Below are positions 27,690-37,926 of a stretch of DNA of 64,000 nt, in pieces. The DNA is taken from positions 61,241-125,240 of the forward strand of contig JAFVCL010000016.1 of the NCBI GenBank assembly GCA_017479285.1, in the 5' to 3' direction. Both the position numbers and the translations under genes were made by a program. The notes under the pieces are model-generated. The model was not told the origin of the DNA, ran no database searches, and worked only from the letters and a program-made list of their open reading frames with translations. This DNA is from Lachnospiraceae bacterium. Its GTDB lineage: Bacteria; Bacillota; Clostridia; Lachnospirales; Lachnospiraceae. Numbering within the stretch: the stretch's first letter is position 1; the number at the start of each line of letters is the position of its first letter.

Positions 27690-28544
27690 ATGGCAGGATT
27701 ATTGGACGGACTTGAGAGCCTGGGACTTGGAAAGCTTGAAAATGTTGATATTTTTGCGGAGGAGAAAAAGGAGAGTGCCGCTTCCGCACCCGGAAAGGCT
27801 GTAGAAGTAAAGGGACCGAGCGAGGATGAGCTTATTTATGACAAGGAATTTGACTGCCCTGTCTGCAACAGGAAGTTTAACGCTAAGGTTATGAAGACAG
27901 GTAAGGCAAAGCTGATCGGGACTGACAGCGATATGAGACCCAAATATGAAGGGATAGATTCAAATAAGTACGATGTTCTGCTCTGCCCTTATTGCGGGTA
28001 TGCCTCACTTATCAGGTATCATGGTAATCTTCTTCCAACCCAGATAAAGCTTATCCGGGAAAATATCAGCCAGAATATCAAGCTTACGAGATATACAGAG
28101 AATGTCTATTCCTACGACCAGGCTATGGAGAGGTATAAGATAGCGCTCGCAAACGCCGTGGTAAAAAAGGCAAAGATAAGCGAGAAGGCATTTATCTGCT
28201 TAAAGACAGCATGGCTTATCCGTGGAAAACGGGAGGAGCTTATCGCTTTAAACAAGGCAACGCAGGATGTAGCGGAGAGCCTGGAAAACCAGGAGAGGGA
28301 ATACCTTAAGAATGCCTACGAGGGCTTCTATGAGGCAAGATCGAAGGAAAACCCGCCCATAGCAGGTATGGACAATGCGACTCTTGATTATCTTCTTGCG
28401 CAGCTTGCATTCAGATTCGGAGATTACGGAACATCGCTTAAGATGGTCGAGGCACTTCTGACATCAAGAGAGAGCGCTCGTATCAAGAACAAGGCGCTTG
28501 AATTAAAGGAGGCCATCAAGGCCGCAAAGGCGAGGGAAGCGTAA
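27690..28544 (+). CDS. DUF2225 family zinc-ribbon protein
   Basis: A 284-residue cytosolic protein. After a variable 45-residue start comes 'YDKEFDCPVCNRKFNAKVMKTGKAKLIGTDSDMRPKYEGIDSNKYDVLLCPYCGYASL', split here only for reference: two CPxC pairs that should hold zinc, the hallmark of DUF2225. The C-terminal 170 residues are helical, TPR-like (YDQAMERYKIALANAVVKKAKISEKAFICLKTAWLIRGKREEL). Confidence 0.3.
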   Translation: MAGLLDGLESLGLGKLENVDIFAEEKKESAASAPGKAVEVKGPSEDELIYDKEFDCPVCNRKFNAKVMKTGKAKLIGTDSDMRPKYEGIDSNKYDVLLCPYCGYASLIRYHGNLLPTQIKLIRENISQNIKLTRYTENVYSYDQAMERYKIALANAVVKKAKISEKAFICLKTAWLIRGKREELIALNKATQDVAESLENQEREYLKNAYEGFYEARSKENPPIAGMDNATLDYLLAQLAFRFGDYGTSLKMVEALLTSRESARIKNKALELKEAIKAAKAREA

Positions 28545-28610
28545 GATATTTCCGGGGCAAGGCCGGATGGGCACCTGCCGGAGTACATACAAAGAAAGTG
28601 TGAGACAAAG

Positions 28611-28645
28611 AAAAGGAGCGTTTCCGTTAAGGAAGGCTCCTTTTA
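28611..28645 (+). terminator. Terminator-like hairpin after the DUF2225 gene
   Basis: AAAAGGAGC and GCTCCTTTT form a 9-bp stem; the T's lie inside the second arm. It sits between two convergent genes and could serve both directions. Confidence 0.55.
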
Positions 28646-28698
28646 AAGTTCAAAAATTTTGATTTGTCCTTTAATGTAATGCCATAGCCTGAAAGGGC

Positions 28699-29055
28699 TT
28701 ATGAATTGGCATCGCTCTCGTCGAAGAACTCCTCAACATTATCGGCAGCATCCTCCGCTGCGTCCACAGCAGCGTCCTTTGCCTTGCCCACACCCTCTTT
28801 TACCTTGTCTGCGGCATCCTTTACCGCATCCTTTAAGGGAGTAAAAGCCTCGCTTGCCTTCTCCGCAGCATTCTGAAAACCCTCTTTAACATTGTTAAGG
28901 GTAACATAGTTGCGATCTTCCTCTTCGTCATCGTCGTCGTCAAACTCGTCGATGGTGATGGAAGCCTTCTTGTTCTGGCTGTAGAAATATGCAACTGCTG
29001 CTGCGATTCCGCCGACAATAGCGGTAGCGATAAGTACCTTACCGAATTTCTTCAT
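28699..29055 (-). CDS. YtxH-like small membrane protein
   Basis: A 118-residue protein; the ATG at 29055 has AAAGGAG before it, so the longer frame from 29100 is rejected. One N-terminal transmembrane helix (GKVLIATAIVGGIAAAVAYFY), an acidic stretch of Asp/Glu (about residues 36-46), and an amphipathic Ala/Lys/Asp repeat with an 11-residue feel (DAVKDAADKVKEGVGKAKDA) as in LEA-like or YtxH general-stress proteins. Probably anchored to the membrane with a long charged helix in the cytosol. Stress role is inferred from similar proteins. Confidence 0.6.
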   Translation of the reverse strand: MKKFGKVLIATAIVGGIAAAVAYFYSQNKKASITIDEFDDDDDEEEDRNYVTLNNVKEGFQNAAEKASEAFTPLKDAVKDAADKVKEGVGKAKDAAVDAAEDAADNVEEFFDESDANS

Positions 29056-29210
29056 AATGAAACTCCTTTCATATCTCAAAATAATTTCAGCTTTAAGCAC
29101 CTTAAAAACACCGGCGCAAATTATATTATAATAAAAAAAGCAACAAAAGAAAAGGATAAAAACTAAAATCCAGGCTATTTATTTATGGCATTTGTTTACA
29201 GTTGATGCGT

Positions 29211-29969
29211 CTATTTATTTGCTCTGTAAGGAGCGTCGGCGGGATATCCCCCCTTAAGCTTCTGCATACCGCGCTGGACCGCGTCCTTTGAATTCTTCCA
29301 GTCCGCGTCCTGATTCTGGTAATCGAATTTCTCAACCAGCCATGATACATCCTCCTGCAGTCTGTCAAAATTCTCACGCATAAGCCTCGTTACGCAGCTG
29401 TAGAACTCATCCTTTTTATTTCCGTTTAACTTGTTATCCGCAGCTTCGCAGAGATCCCCGAAGTGGGGGATACAAAAGCCCTTGCTCCTTCCGACTTTTT
29501 CCGCAAAGTCGGGGTCATTTTCCCAGAGGTAAAAGAAGGTATCGAGGTATCTTTTGTAGGTCTTCTCGAACTGACCGCAGATATAACAGCTCTTTGAAGT
29601 CTCTCTTGCCCAGTTGACAAGGGAATTGCTGCTCTCCGCCTTTTTTAACCTGTCCATAAGGGAGACCTTACCCGGTCTGAAGGACTTGAATTCCCTGTCC
29701 ATATCCTTACGGATCTTCATGTAGTGGGTCTTTAATATCCATCCGTTTCCGAGGGTATTTCCGTAGGAGAACATCTTTTTAAAATGATCCCAGCAAACGC
29801 CTTCCTCGTCTGGAATGGCGCGCATATCGGCCTCCATGTACGAGGATCCGCTTCCGAGCACATAGTCCAGAAGATCCTGCTCCACATTTCGCTCTATATA
29901 GCAGAAAGGGCATTCATCATTCGCATTAACCGCATCGTTTAACGGAATTGTATATAACTGTTCCTTCAT
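29211..29969 (-). CDS. DUF6062-like cysteine-rich cytosolic protein
   Basis: A 252-residue protein with AAGGAGG before its ATG. Two Cys pairs stand out: 'NANDECPFCYIERNVEQDLL' near the start and 'SKSCYICGQFEKTYKRYLDTF' in the middle, plus single His/Cys residues in 'GVCWDHFKKM' and 'GFCIPHFGDLCEAA'; together these could bind metal. No signal peptide or transmembrane segment. The pattern agrees with my memory of DUF6062, of unknown function. On its own strand a CCCTC hairpin lies in the 5' leader (29977-29991). Confidence 0.55.
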   Translation of the reverse strand: MKEQLYTIPLNDAVNANDECPFCYIERNVEQDLLDYVLGSGSSYMEADMRAIPDEEGVCWDHFKKMFSYGNTLGNGWILKTHYMKIRKDMDREFKSFRPGKVSLMDRLKKAESSNSLVNWARETSKSCYICGQFEKTYKRYLDTFFYLWENDPDFAEKVGRSKGFCIPHFGDLCEAADNKLNGNKKDEFYSCVTRLMRENFDRLQEDVSWLVEKFDYQNQDADWKNSKDAVQRGMQKLKGGYPADAPYRANK

Positions 29970-30205
29970 TTTTCCTCCTTTTACCCCCTCGGGATGAGGG
30001 ACATTTTTTTTATTTTCTCCTTTTTAAGAGAATGTGTCAAGGGATGGAAGGGATACTCCTGCCGGGAATGGAGGGCTGGTTTTGACGGATTAAAAAATTG
30101 CTTGCGAATCCGTTGTGTGAGAGCCTGAATAAATGCTATATTTATGACGGGGGATAAAAGAGGTTGCCGGTAAATATTTTTAACATTTTCGCAGGTATTT
30201 TGTAC

Positions 30206-30240
30206 TGAGAGGCATTAATCACTCTCAAAACGAGTATAAT
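30206..30240 (+). promoter_or_regulatory. addB promoter with inverted repeat at -35; leaderless start
   Basis: TATAAT (30235-30240) ends seven bases before the addB ATG (30248), so transcription should begin at or next to the start codon. There is no ribosome binding site. In place of a -35 hexamer the inverted repeat TGAGAG-N10-CTCTCA (30206-30227) is found, a possible regulator site. Confidence 0.5.
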
Positions 30241-30247
30241 TAAAAAC

Positions 30248-33200
30248 ATGGGAAATCTAAGATTCATATTCGGACCTTCCGGGTCGGGAAAAACTTTTAA
30301 AATATATAACGAGATCCTTGAAAGAGCGGCAAAGGAGCCTGAAAGAAGCTTTCTTATAATCGTTCCGGATCAGTTCACGATGCAGACACAGAGAGATCTC
30401 TCCGGGAAAAGCGCTGCGGGGGGGATACTTAATATCGATGTGCTCAGCTTCGGAAGACTTACCCACCGGATCATGACAGAGGTGGGCTGGAAGGAGCTTC
30501 CGGTGCTTGATGATACCGGGAAAAGCCTTGTGCTCCAGCGTGTTGCGGGGAGGATATCCGATAAGCTTCCGGTTCTCGGACGGAGAATCCACAGACAGGG
30601 CTATATAAGCGAAGTAAAGAGCATTATATCCGAGTTCATGCAGTACGGTCTTTCTCCGGAGGATATAGACAATCTTACCGGGTCCCTTAAAGGAAAGGGG
30701 GCGCTGGGCTGTAAGCTCGCGGATCTAAGGCTTATATACAAGGAATTCAGAGAGTATATCGCGGAAAACTATATTACACGGGAGGAAAAACTGAGTATCC
30801 TCAGGGAGCTGCTGCCCAAGAGCGGTATCCTTCCGGGAAGCTGCGTAGTCTATGACGGGTTTACCGGTTTTACACCTATCCAGCTTGATGTTATAGAGGA
30901 TATTATGGCAATCGCCGACGAAACGGTCGTTTCTCTTGAGCTTGGAGCCGGGGAGAATATCTCCGAGTGTACCGGGATGCAGAATCTTTTTTATTTGAGC
31001 GGGAAAACCTATGCCGCACTTACAAAGAGGGCAAGGGACAGGGGAATAGAGCTTGCACAAAACGATTACTGTACATATACGGGAAGAAAAAATGAGATTG
31101 AGTTCCTTGAAAAAAGGCTTTTCCGTGTCGGCAGACATTTAAAGTACGGAGTGGAAAGTACGGCGGACGGAGCTGCGATGCAGGGAGCCGTGTGCGGGGC
31201 AGACCCGTCGGAAAAAAACTGTATACAGGGGAGCTCTGACAGCGCGATTAGGATGTATACAGCTTCGAACCCCGCGGAGGAGGTACGGCAGGCGGGACTG
31301 GAGATATTCAGATTACTTCAAGCTAATGCAGATTTACAGTTCCGGGATATCTCAGTGGTATCCGGTGACCTTGAAGGCTACGCTCCCTATTTTGAGAGGG
31401 AGTTTTCAAAGATGGGGATTCCCTTTTATATAGACAGGACAAACGGAATCAGACTCGGACCCCTAACGGAGGGAGTAAGAAGCATCCTCGGACTATTTAT
31501 CAGGGGCTTTTCGGCGGAGGCGGTTTTCCATTATATCCGCTGCGGTATTTCCGGGATAGAACCCGATGAGGCTGACAGGCTCGAGGTTTATATCCGAAGA
31601 ACGGGAATACGCGGACACAAGGCGTGGAGCCGCAGGTTTGCCCGTAAAACGGATGATATGTGCGAGTCTGATGAAACCGGACTTGAAGAGCTCAATAAAA
31701 CAAGGGAAAAATTTATTGAGGAGATACAGTTATTTTGCAAAGGTGAGGTTGGAAATCTGACAGCAAACACCAAAGAGACTGTAAGCAGCTTTGTGGGAAG
31801 GTTATATGATTTCCTTGTGGGAATCGGGGCAGCCGAAAAAATGAATAAATACGCCGAGGAGTTTGCCGCCGGGGGCGACCTTGTAAGGGAAAAGGAATAC
31901 AGCCTGATCTATCGAAAGATAATGGAGCTCCTTGAACAGGTGAATTCTCTCATGGGGGATGATGTGATATCCCTCGGAGAGTTCTATGAGATACTCGATG
32001 CGGGCTTCGGAGAGATAAGAGTCGGAACCATACCACAGACGGTTGACAAGATCCTTGTGGGAGATATTGAAAGGACAAGAGTTCCTAATGTTAGATATCT
32101 CTTCTTCATGGGGGTAAACGATGGTAATATCCCTAAAAATACGGATAAGGGCGGAATAATCTCCGACCTTGAAAGAGAGGATATCCGTGAAAAGGGGATT
32201 GAACTGGCACCGACACCGCGGGAGGAGATGTATATACAGCGCTTATATCTTTACATGAACATGACTAAGCCATCGGATGGACTTTATATCTCCTGGGCTC
32301 AGCTGGATTCTGCCGGAAGGAGTCTCCGTCCCTCATATTTGTGTGAGGTCATAAAAAGGATGTTCCCGGCGATAAAGGTGGAAGTGCCGGAGGATGCGCC
32401 GGGCAGTACTCAGATCGTCACGCATAAAGAGGGTCTTATATTTCTCGGGGAGGATCTTCGCCGTTACGCAGAGGGGGGAAGTACCGGAGAGAGCGAGATA
32501 TATACCCTTTACAGTGCGTATGGCGACGAGAAGACCATAGAGAAAAGAAGGATGCTGGAGGATGCAGCTTTCGCAAGGTATTCACCCGAAAAGCTCTCCG
32601 AGGAATTATCGGAAAAGCTGTACTGCGATGCGAGTGAGGGGGATGAGGCAATCCTCAGGAGCAGTATAAGCCGGTTGGAAACCTATGCCTCCTGTCCCTA
32701 TAAATTTTTCCTGACATACGGACTTGCGCTTAGGGAGGATAATGAATTCGGAATAGACCAAAGGGATACGGGTAATGTTTTCCATGAGGTTCTGGATCTT
32801 TTTTCCAAAAGGCTAAAGAAGGACGGCAAGACCTGGAAGGATTTTGATGATGAATACGCGCAGGAGACTATATCTGCCATTCTCGAAGAGGTCACGGATG
32901 TATATGGAGCCAGCGTTTTCCAGGACACTGCGAGAAACCGCCAGAGTCTTAAAAGGCTTAAAAACATGCTCCTTTCCAGCGTTCTTTCAATACGCTACCA
33001 GATAAAAAAGGGAGGCTTTGAGCCTAAAGAATTCGAGGTACCTTTTAAAAGAGAGTGTGACATGAAGCCCTCAAACAGCGGAAAGGTAAGAAAGCTGAGA
33101 CTTCGGGGAAAGATCGACAGGGTGGATACAGCCGGTCTGTCGGATCAGATATATGTGAGGATAGTTGATTATAAATCATCCGATAAAAAAATAGACCCGG

Positions 33201-33829
33201 TAAAGATTTATGAGGGAAGGCAGCTGCAGCTTCCCATGTATCTTTCCCAGGAGATAAAGAGAATCAGGGATGAGGGTAAGAAAGCGTATCCTGCGGCTAT
33301 GCTCTATTACCATGTGGATGATCCGCTGATAGAAACGGGATCGGAAAAGACCCGGGATGAGCTTGAGCTCAAGCGAAGAAAAGCCATGAGGATGAAGGGA
33401 CTTGTGGCAGATGATGAAAATGTCATAGCTTTGAATGATTACGATCTGGAAAAGAAGGACGGAGAGTCGGATGTAATAAATGTCGCATACAAAAGGGACG
33501 GCTCCTTTACAAAGGGCTCAGAGGTGGGGAGCGAAAAGGTTATACGATCGATAATGACATACTGCGAGGATATATCCGTTAAAAAGGGCGGTGAGATACT
33601 TGACGGAAACATAGAGATAGCTCCCGCGGATAAAGATGTTTGCAAATACTGCGCATATAAAGCCTCCTGCAGTTATGACAGAAAGATACCGGGATACGGA
33701 AAGGTTGGCGCAGCGGGTATTAAAGCGGATGAGGCGCTGGAAAAGATACTGAAAGCTGCTGAAGAAAAGAGGACCGGTGAGGTTTCTGCGGATGGAAATA
33801 CCCCCAAAGATGGTGGTAGCGAGGAATAA
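30248..33829 (+). CDS. addB: ATP-dependent helicase/nuclease subunit B (AddB)
   Basis: A 1193-residue protein, normal for AddB. With AddA it resects DNA double-strand ends for recombination. N-terminal Walker A is FGPSGSGKT. The C-terminal nuclease domain shows 'GKIDRVD' and 'VRIVDYKSSDKK', and the iron-sulfur cluster Cys residues are present: YASCPYKFFLTYGL and, near the end, VCKYCAYKASC. Central region carries the 'RVPNVRYLFFMGVNDGNIP' and 'SWAQLDSAGRSLRPS' motifs. Its start has no ribosome site. addA follows after 5 bases. Confidence 0.95.
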   Translation: MGNLRFIFGPSGSGKTFKIYNEILERAAKEPERSFLIIVPDQFTMQTQRDLSGKSAAGGILNIDVLSFGRLTHRIMTEVGWKELPVLDDTGKSLVLQRVAGRISDKLPVLGRRIHRQGYISEVKSIISEFMQYGLSPEDIDNLTGSLKGKGALGCKLADLRLIYKEFREYIAENYITREEKLSILRELLPKSGILPGSCVVYDGFTGFTPIQLDVIEDIMAIADETVVSLELGAGENISECTGMQNLFYLSGKTYAALTKRARDRGIELAQNDYCTYTGRKNEIEFLEKRLFRVGRHLKYGVESTADGAAMQGAVCGADPSEKNCIQGSSDSAIRMYTASNPAEEVRQAGLEIFRLLQANADLQFRDISVVSGDLEGYAPYFEREFSKMGIPFYIDRTNGIRLGPLTEGVRSILGLFIRGFSAEAVFHYIRCGISGIEPDEADRLEVYIRRTGIRGHKAWSRRFARKTDDMCESDETGLEELNKTREKFIEEIQLFCKGEVGNLTANTKETVSSFVGRLYDFLVGIGAAEKMNKYAEEFAAGGDLVREKEYSLIYRKIMELLEQVNSLMGDDVISLGEFYEILDAGFGEIRVGTIPQTVDKILVGDIERTRVPNVRYLFFMGVNDGNIPKNTDKGGIISDLEREDIREKGIELAPTPREEMYIQRLYLYMNMTKPSDGLYISWAQLDSAGRSLRPSYLCEVIKRMFPAIKVEVPEDAPGSTQIVTHKEGLIFLGEDLRRYAEGGSTGESEIYTLYSAYGDEKTIEKRRMLEDAAFARYSPEKLSEELSEKLYCDASEGDEAILRSSISRLETYASCPYKFFLTYGLALREDNEFGIDQRDTGNVFHEVLDLFSKRLKKDGKTWKDFDDEYAQETISAILEEVTDVYGASVFQDTARNRQSLKRLKNMLLSSVLSIRYQIKKGGFEPKEFEVPFKRECDMKPSNSGKVRKLRLRGKIDRVDTAGLSDQIYVRIVDYKSSDKKIDPVKIYEGRQLQLPMYLSQEIKRIRDEGKKAYPAAMLYYHVDDPLIETGSEKTRDELELKRRKAMRMKGLVADDENVIALNDYDLEKKDGESDVINVAYKRDGSFTKGSEVGSEKVIRSIMTYCEDISVKKGGEILDGNIEIAPADKDVCKYCAYKASCSYDRKIPGYGKVGAAGIKADEALEKILKAAEEKRTGEVSADGNTPKDGGSEE

Positions 33830-33834
33830 GGAAA

Positions 33835-36800
33835 TTGGGAATAGATTTTACAGATGATCAAAAAAGAGTCATAAACACCAGAAATAAAAATGTTCTTGTC
33901 AGTGCCGCTGCGGGTAGCGGAAAGACTGCCGTCCTCGTTGAGAGGATAGTGGCTCTTGTCTGCAATCCCGCAAATAACATAGATATCGACAGGCTTCTGG
34001 TGGTTACCTTTACAAAAGCTGCCGCGGCTGAAATGAGGGAGAGGATCCTTAACCGTATTTCCGATGAGCTTGAAAAGGATCCCGGCTCAGAGCATCTGCA
34101 AAAGCAGTATGCTCTGGTTCATCGTGCGATGATAACCACAATAGACGCATTCTGCCAGAATCTTTTAAGGAATCATTTTCATGATATAGGACTCGACCCT
34201 GATTTTCGGGTTATGGATGAGGGGGAGAGGGAGCTTATGAGAAGAGATGTTCTCTCGGAGCTTCTTGAGGAGAAATATGCGGAGGGAAGTGAGGCGTTTC
34301 TTGAGGCCACGGCGTATTTTGCTCCCACAAGGACTGATGACTCGGAATTTGAGGAGAGTATCCTTGGACTGCAGGAGTATTCAGAAAGCTTTGCCAGACC
34401 GGAAGAGTATCTGAACCAGCGGAAGAACGACCACAGAGATATCTGTAAAAAACTCTCCGGGGTAAAGTGCGTAAACGGCGCATATACGGGAGATCCAACC
34501 GGTGTTTTTCTCTTTAAATATCTTAAGGGGATAGTTTCGGATGTATCCGCTGAATATGATGCTTTAGCAGGGATATGCTCATTGCCGGGTGGACCCTCGC
34601 CTTACAGGGAGGGGCTCGAGAAGGAAAAAGCTCTTATCGAAAAGGTTATGTCGAGCGGGTCTCTGGAGGAGTTTGAGAGGGGACTTAAAGCGTACAACGA
34701 CGGAAAAATAACCCGTATGCCGGCCTGCAAAGGGGATGAATATGATGAAGAGCTGAAGAAAGCCGTTTCCAAGGGCCGCGCATCCATTAAAGCCATCCTG
34801 ACGGAGATTATGGATTATTTCTTTGAGCCTTCTATGGAAAGTCTTGCGCTTAAGGCGGAAAAATGTGCGCCGTATATAGATATACTTGTTGATATAACAA
34901 TGGAATTCCGGAGAAGATTTCAGGAGAGAAAGTCCGGGGAGCATGTTGTGGATTTTGGAGATCTTGAGCATTTTGCGCTGGAAATCCTTGTGGACGATGA
35001 TGGAAATCCTACCGAGACTGCCCTTGAATACAGGGAGCATTTCAGGGAGATAATGGTGGATGAGTACCAGGACAGCAATCTTGTCCAGGATATAATACTT
35101 GGGACCATTGCCTCAAAAGATATGGCTTCATATGACAGGTTCATGGTGGGGGATGTAAAGCAGAGTATCTACGGTTTCAGACAGGCAAGGCCGGATCTTT
35201 TTATAGATAAATTTGAAAGCTATCCGGAAACCGAGGGGTGTGAAAGGATAGACCTGTCCAAGAATTTCAGAAGCAGAGATGAAGTATTAAGAAGTGTCAA
35301 CCAGATCTTTGAGCGCACCATGACGAGTCAAATGGGCGGAATAGAGTATGATGCCGCATCGAGACTTTATTACGGAGCCGACTACCCGGAGGGGGAGGAG
35401 GGAGAATTTAAGACGGAGCTTCTGCTTTTTGACAGCAATCTCGGTGATGAGATCGGGGAAACGCCATCCGGCGATACAGCTCCCGATGAAATGTCTTCCG
35501 GAGATAAATCCCCGGACAATGATGATACGGACGAGACGGAAGAGGGAGGATACTCAGGTGAAGAGACGGAGGCTCTTGTAATAGCCGCAAAAATAAAGGA
35601 GCTTTTAAAGACAAGGGTTACCGAAAGCGTTAAGACCCCTGAGGGAAACACTATCCGGAGATTCAGACCTGTACGATACAGCGATATCGTTATCCTTCAC
35701 AGGAGCCCTTCAAAAATAGCCGAAACCATCGGAAGAATCTTTGAACAGGAGGGAATTCCGATCTCCATAAGTCAGGGAGGAGGATACTTTTCGGTTCCGG
35801 AGGTACAGGGGGTGCTTCAGCTCCTTCGCACCATAAACAATCCGAGAAGCGAGATTGCCCTGTACGGAACCCTGACCTCCGTATTCGGTGGGGTATCCGT
35901 GGAGGAGGTGGCGGAAATGCGCGCCCTTCATACGAAGGAAAACCTCTGGGATGTCGTAAAGCAAAGTCTTCCGGAATTTGCGGCAAAGATAGAGCACTAC
36001 AGAAGGCTATCAACATACAGACCCATAAGGGAGCTTTTACAGACCATCTTTGATGATCATGACTATATAGAGTATGTAACCGCTCTCCCCGCGGGAGCAA
36101 AGAGAAGGGCTAATGTGGAGATGCTCCTTTCCTACGCATCGGCGTATGAAAAGACCAGTTATTTCGGATTGTTCCATTTTATCCGTTACATAGACCAGCT
36201 CGGCAAGTATACCAAGGACAAGACCGCGGAGGCTGATGTCCTCGGGGAAAATGCGGATGTGGTAAGGCTTATGTCAATCCACAAGAGCAAGGGACTTGAG
36301 TTCCCGATAACAATCCTTGCGGGACTCGGGAAAAAATTCAATCTGACAGACAGCAGCGCAAGACTTATATGCTGCGGAGATCTTGGAATCGGGTATATAG
36401 ATGTGGATCTGAAAATGCGAACCCGCTCAAGAACAATAAGACACGACCTTCTCGCAAAAAAATTGCTTCAGGATGCAATTTCGGAGGAACTGAGGCTTCT
36501 CTATGTTGCAATGACAAGAGCAAAGGAAAAGCTCATTCTGACAGGTAAGTGCGCCAAGGCGGAGGAGACTCTTGATAAAGCCATGGCAAAGGGGGATGGC
36601 AGGCTTTCTTATCTGAGGTTTATGAAAGCCAGATCATATCTGGACATTATCCTTCCCGTACTCGGAGGGTGTGATGAGATAGATTCAAAAGTATTAAAAG
36701 CAGAGGATATCAAGGGATTAAAACTCGGGGAACAGCTTGTGATGGCTGCGAGAAGGGATGAACTCGGGAGAGCTGACGAAAAAGCCGATCCGGGGAAGCT

Positions 36801-37566
36801 TTCCGCTCTGGAAAGAAGACTTGCCTATGAGTACCCCTACAAGTACCTTGAAAAGCTATATACTAAGACTACCGTATCGGAGCTTAAGATGGCTGCGATG
36901 CTGGATGAGGATGAGGCCGCGTACGAGCAGTTTGAGGGCAGGGAAAAGGAAATATACATCCCCGAATTCAGAAGAGCGGAGAAGAAGATCAGCGGAACCG
37001 TCAGGGGTAATTCCTACCACAGAGTTATGGAGATATTCGACTTTGACAGAACTCTGGGAAAAGCATTCGGGGGAAGGCCGGAAAGCTTTGAGGAGTACAG
37101 AGATAAAATGCTTTCCATATCCGAAAGAACAGTCAGGGAGTTTCTTGCGGAGGAACTGCGGGAAAACCGCATAACGGAGGAATGTTTTGAGGCAGTTAAT
37201 CCCGGAAAAATAGCGGAATTTCTAAAGACCGGGCTGGCTTTCCGAATGTGGAAGAGTAATTCGGAGGGAGGCTTAAAAAGGGAGCAGCCCTTTGTTCTCG
37301 GCCTGTCGGCAAGCAAGGTGAATAAGGATTTCCCGGAGAGTGAGACCGTCCTCATACAGGGAATCATAGATGCATATTTTGTGGAGGATGGAAAGATAGT
37401 CCTGCTCGATTATAAGACCGACAGCCTTGAAAAGGATGAGGAGTTTGTCTCCAGATACCACACCCAGCTGGACTATTACCGGGAGGCGATAGAGAAGCTG
37501 ACAAAGCTGAAGGTAAGCGAGAGGCTCCTGTATTCCTTCCATCTCGGAAGGGTGATAAACTGCTAA
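33835..37566 (+). CDS. addA: ATP-dependent helicase/nuclease subunit A (AddA)
   Basis: A 1243-residue UvrD-like helicase with C-terminal nuclease. TTG is taken as start (33835) because the protein begins with the conserved FTDDQKRVINTRNKNVLVSAAAGSGKTAVLVERI; a GAGG lies 10 bases upstream. Other motifs: TTIDAFCQNLLR, VDEYQDSN (Walker B), GDVKQSIYGFRQA, DLSKNFRSR, MSIHKSKGLEFP, LLYVAMTRAKEKL. The nuclease site is 'IIDAYFVEDGKIVLLDYKTD'. A Ser/Asp/Glu-rich insertion (DEMSSGDKSPDNDDTDET) sits between residues about 540 and 570, longer than I would expect. Translationally close to addB. Confidence 0.95.
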   Translation: MGIDFTDDQKRVINTRNKNVLVSAAAGSGKTAVLVERIVALVCNPANNIDIDRLLVVTFTKAAAAEMRERILNRISDELEKDPGSEHLQKQYALVHRAMITTIDAFCQNLLRNHFHDIGLDPDFRVMDEGERELMRRDVLSELLEEKYAEGSEAFLEATAYFAPTRTDDSEFEESILGLQEYSESFARPEEYLNQRKNDHRDICKKLSGVKCVNGAYTGDPTGVFLFKYLKGIVSDVSAEYDALAGICSLPGGPSPYREGLEKEKALIEKVMSSGSLEEFERGLKAYNDGKITRMPACKGDEYDEELKKAVSKGRASIKAILTEIMDYFFEPSMESLALKAEKCAPYIDILVDITMEFRRRFQERKSGEHVVDFGDLEHFALEILVDDDGNPTETALEYREHFREIMVDEYQDSNLVQDIILGTIASKDMASYDRFMVGDVKQSIYGFRQARPDLFIDKFESYPETEGCERIDLSKNFRSRDEVLRSVNQIFERTMTSQMGGIEYDAASRLYYGADYPEGEEGEFKTELLLFDSNLGDEIGETPSGDTAPDEMSSGDKSPDNDDTDETEEGGYSGEETEALVIAAKIKELLKTRVTESVKTPEGNTIRRFRPVRYSDIVILHRSPSKIAETIGRIFEQEGIPISISQGGGYFSVPEVQGVLQLLRTINNPRSEIALYGTLTSVFGGVSVEEVAEMRALHTKENLWDVVKQSLPEFAAKIEHYRRLSTYRPIRELLQTIFDDHDYIEYVTALPAGAKRRANVEMLLSYASAYEKTSYFGLFHFIRYIDQLGKYTKDKTAEADVLGENADVVRLMSIHKSKGLEFPITILAGLGKKFNLTDSSARLICCGDLGIGYIDVDLKMRTRSRTIRHDLLAKKLLQDAISEELRLLYVAMTRAKEKLILTGKCAKAEETLDKAMAKGDGRLSYLRFMKARSYLDIILPVLGGCDEIDSKVLKAEDIKGLKLGEQLVMAARRDELGRADEKADPGKLSALERRLAYEYPYKYLEKLYTKTTVSELKMAAMLDEDEAAYEQFEGREKEIYIPEFRRAEKKISGTVRGNSYHRVMEIFDFDRTLGKAFGGRPESFEEYRDKMLSISERTVREFLAEELRENRITEECFEAVNPGKIAEFLKTGLAFRMWKSNSEGGLKREQPFVLGLSASKVNKDFPESETVLIQGIIDAYFVEDGKIVLLDYKTDSLEKDEEFVSRYHTQLDYYREAIEKLTKLKVSERLLYSFHLGRVINC

Positions 37567-37726
37567 AGTAAAGAGAAGGGAGGATTTGGAGGGGATTGGA
37601 AATTTCCCGAATACTGACGGATGCAGCAAAAAATTTCTCTTTACAAATCTTTTTTTAATGTTACAATATGGTCTGGAATAAAATTATTTAGCTAAATTTT
37701 TTACCGTTCCTGTAATTAAATATCTA

Positions 37727-37856
37727 TCAGCTGGGGGAGTCCGCCGGGCGACGATGATCGCGTAAGCCGTTATCTATGTATGAGCTGTCGGACTGAGAGT
37801 ACAGTTAATGTTGACCCTTAAGACCTGATCCGGTTCATACCGGCGTAGGGAAGCTA
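37727..37856 (+). ncRNA. TPP riboswitch (THI element)
   Basis: The conserved core is easily read: CTGGGGGAGTCCG at the start, GGACTGAGAGT (37791-37800), TTGACCCTTAAGACCTGAT and CCGGTTCATACCGGCGTAGG to GAAGCT at the end. It binds thiamine pyrophosphate and turns off downstream genes. The terminator at 37899-37926 is the likely expression platform. P3 is of ordinary length. Controls thiT and thiN. Confidence 0.95.
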
Positions 37857-37898
37857 TTATTGCGATTATTTCGCGTGGATTTTTATCCTCCCGCTGAT

Positions 37899-37926
37899 AC
37901 CATGTTCAAAAGACATGGTTTTTTTT
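37899..37926 (+). terminator. Riboswitch-controlled intrinsic terminator
   Basis: ACCATGT (37899-37905) pairs with ACATGGT (37913-37919), loop TCAAAAG, followed by a T-run to 37926. Confidence 0.85.
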
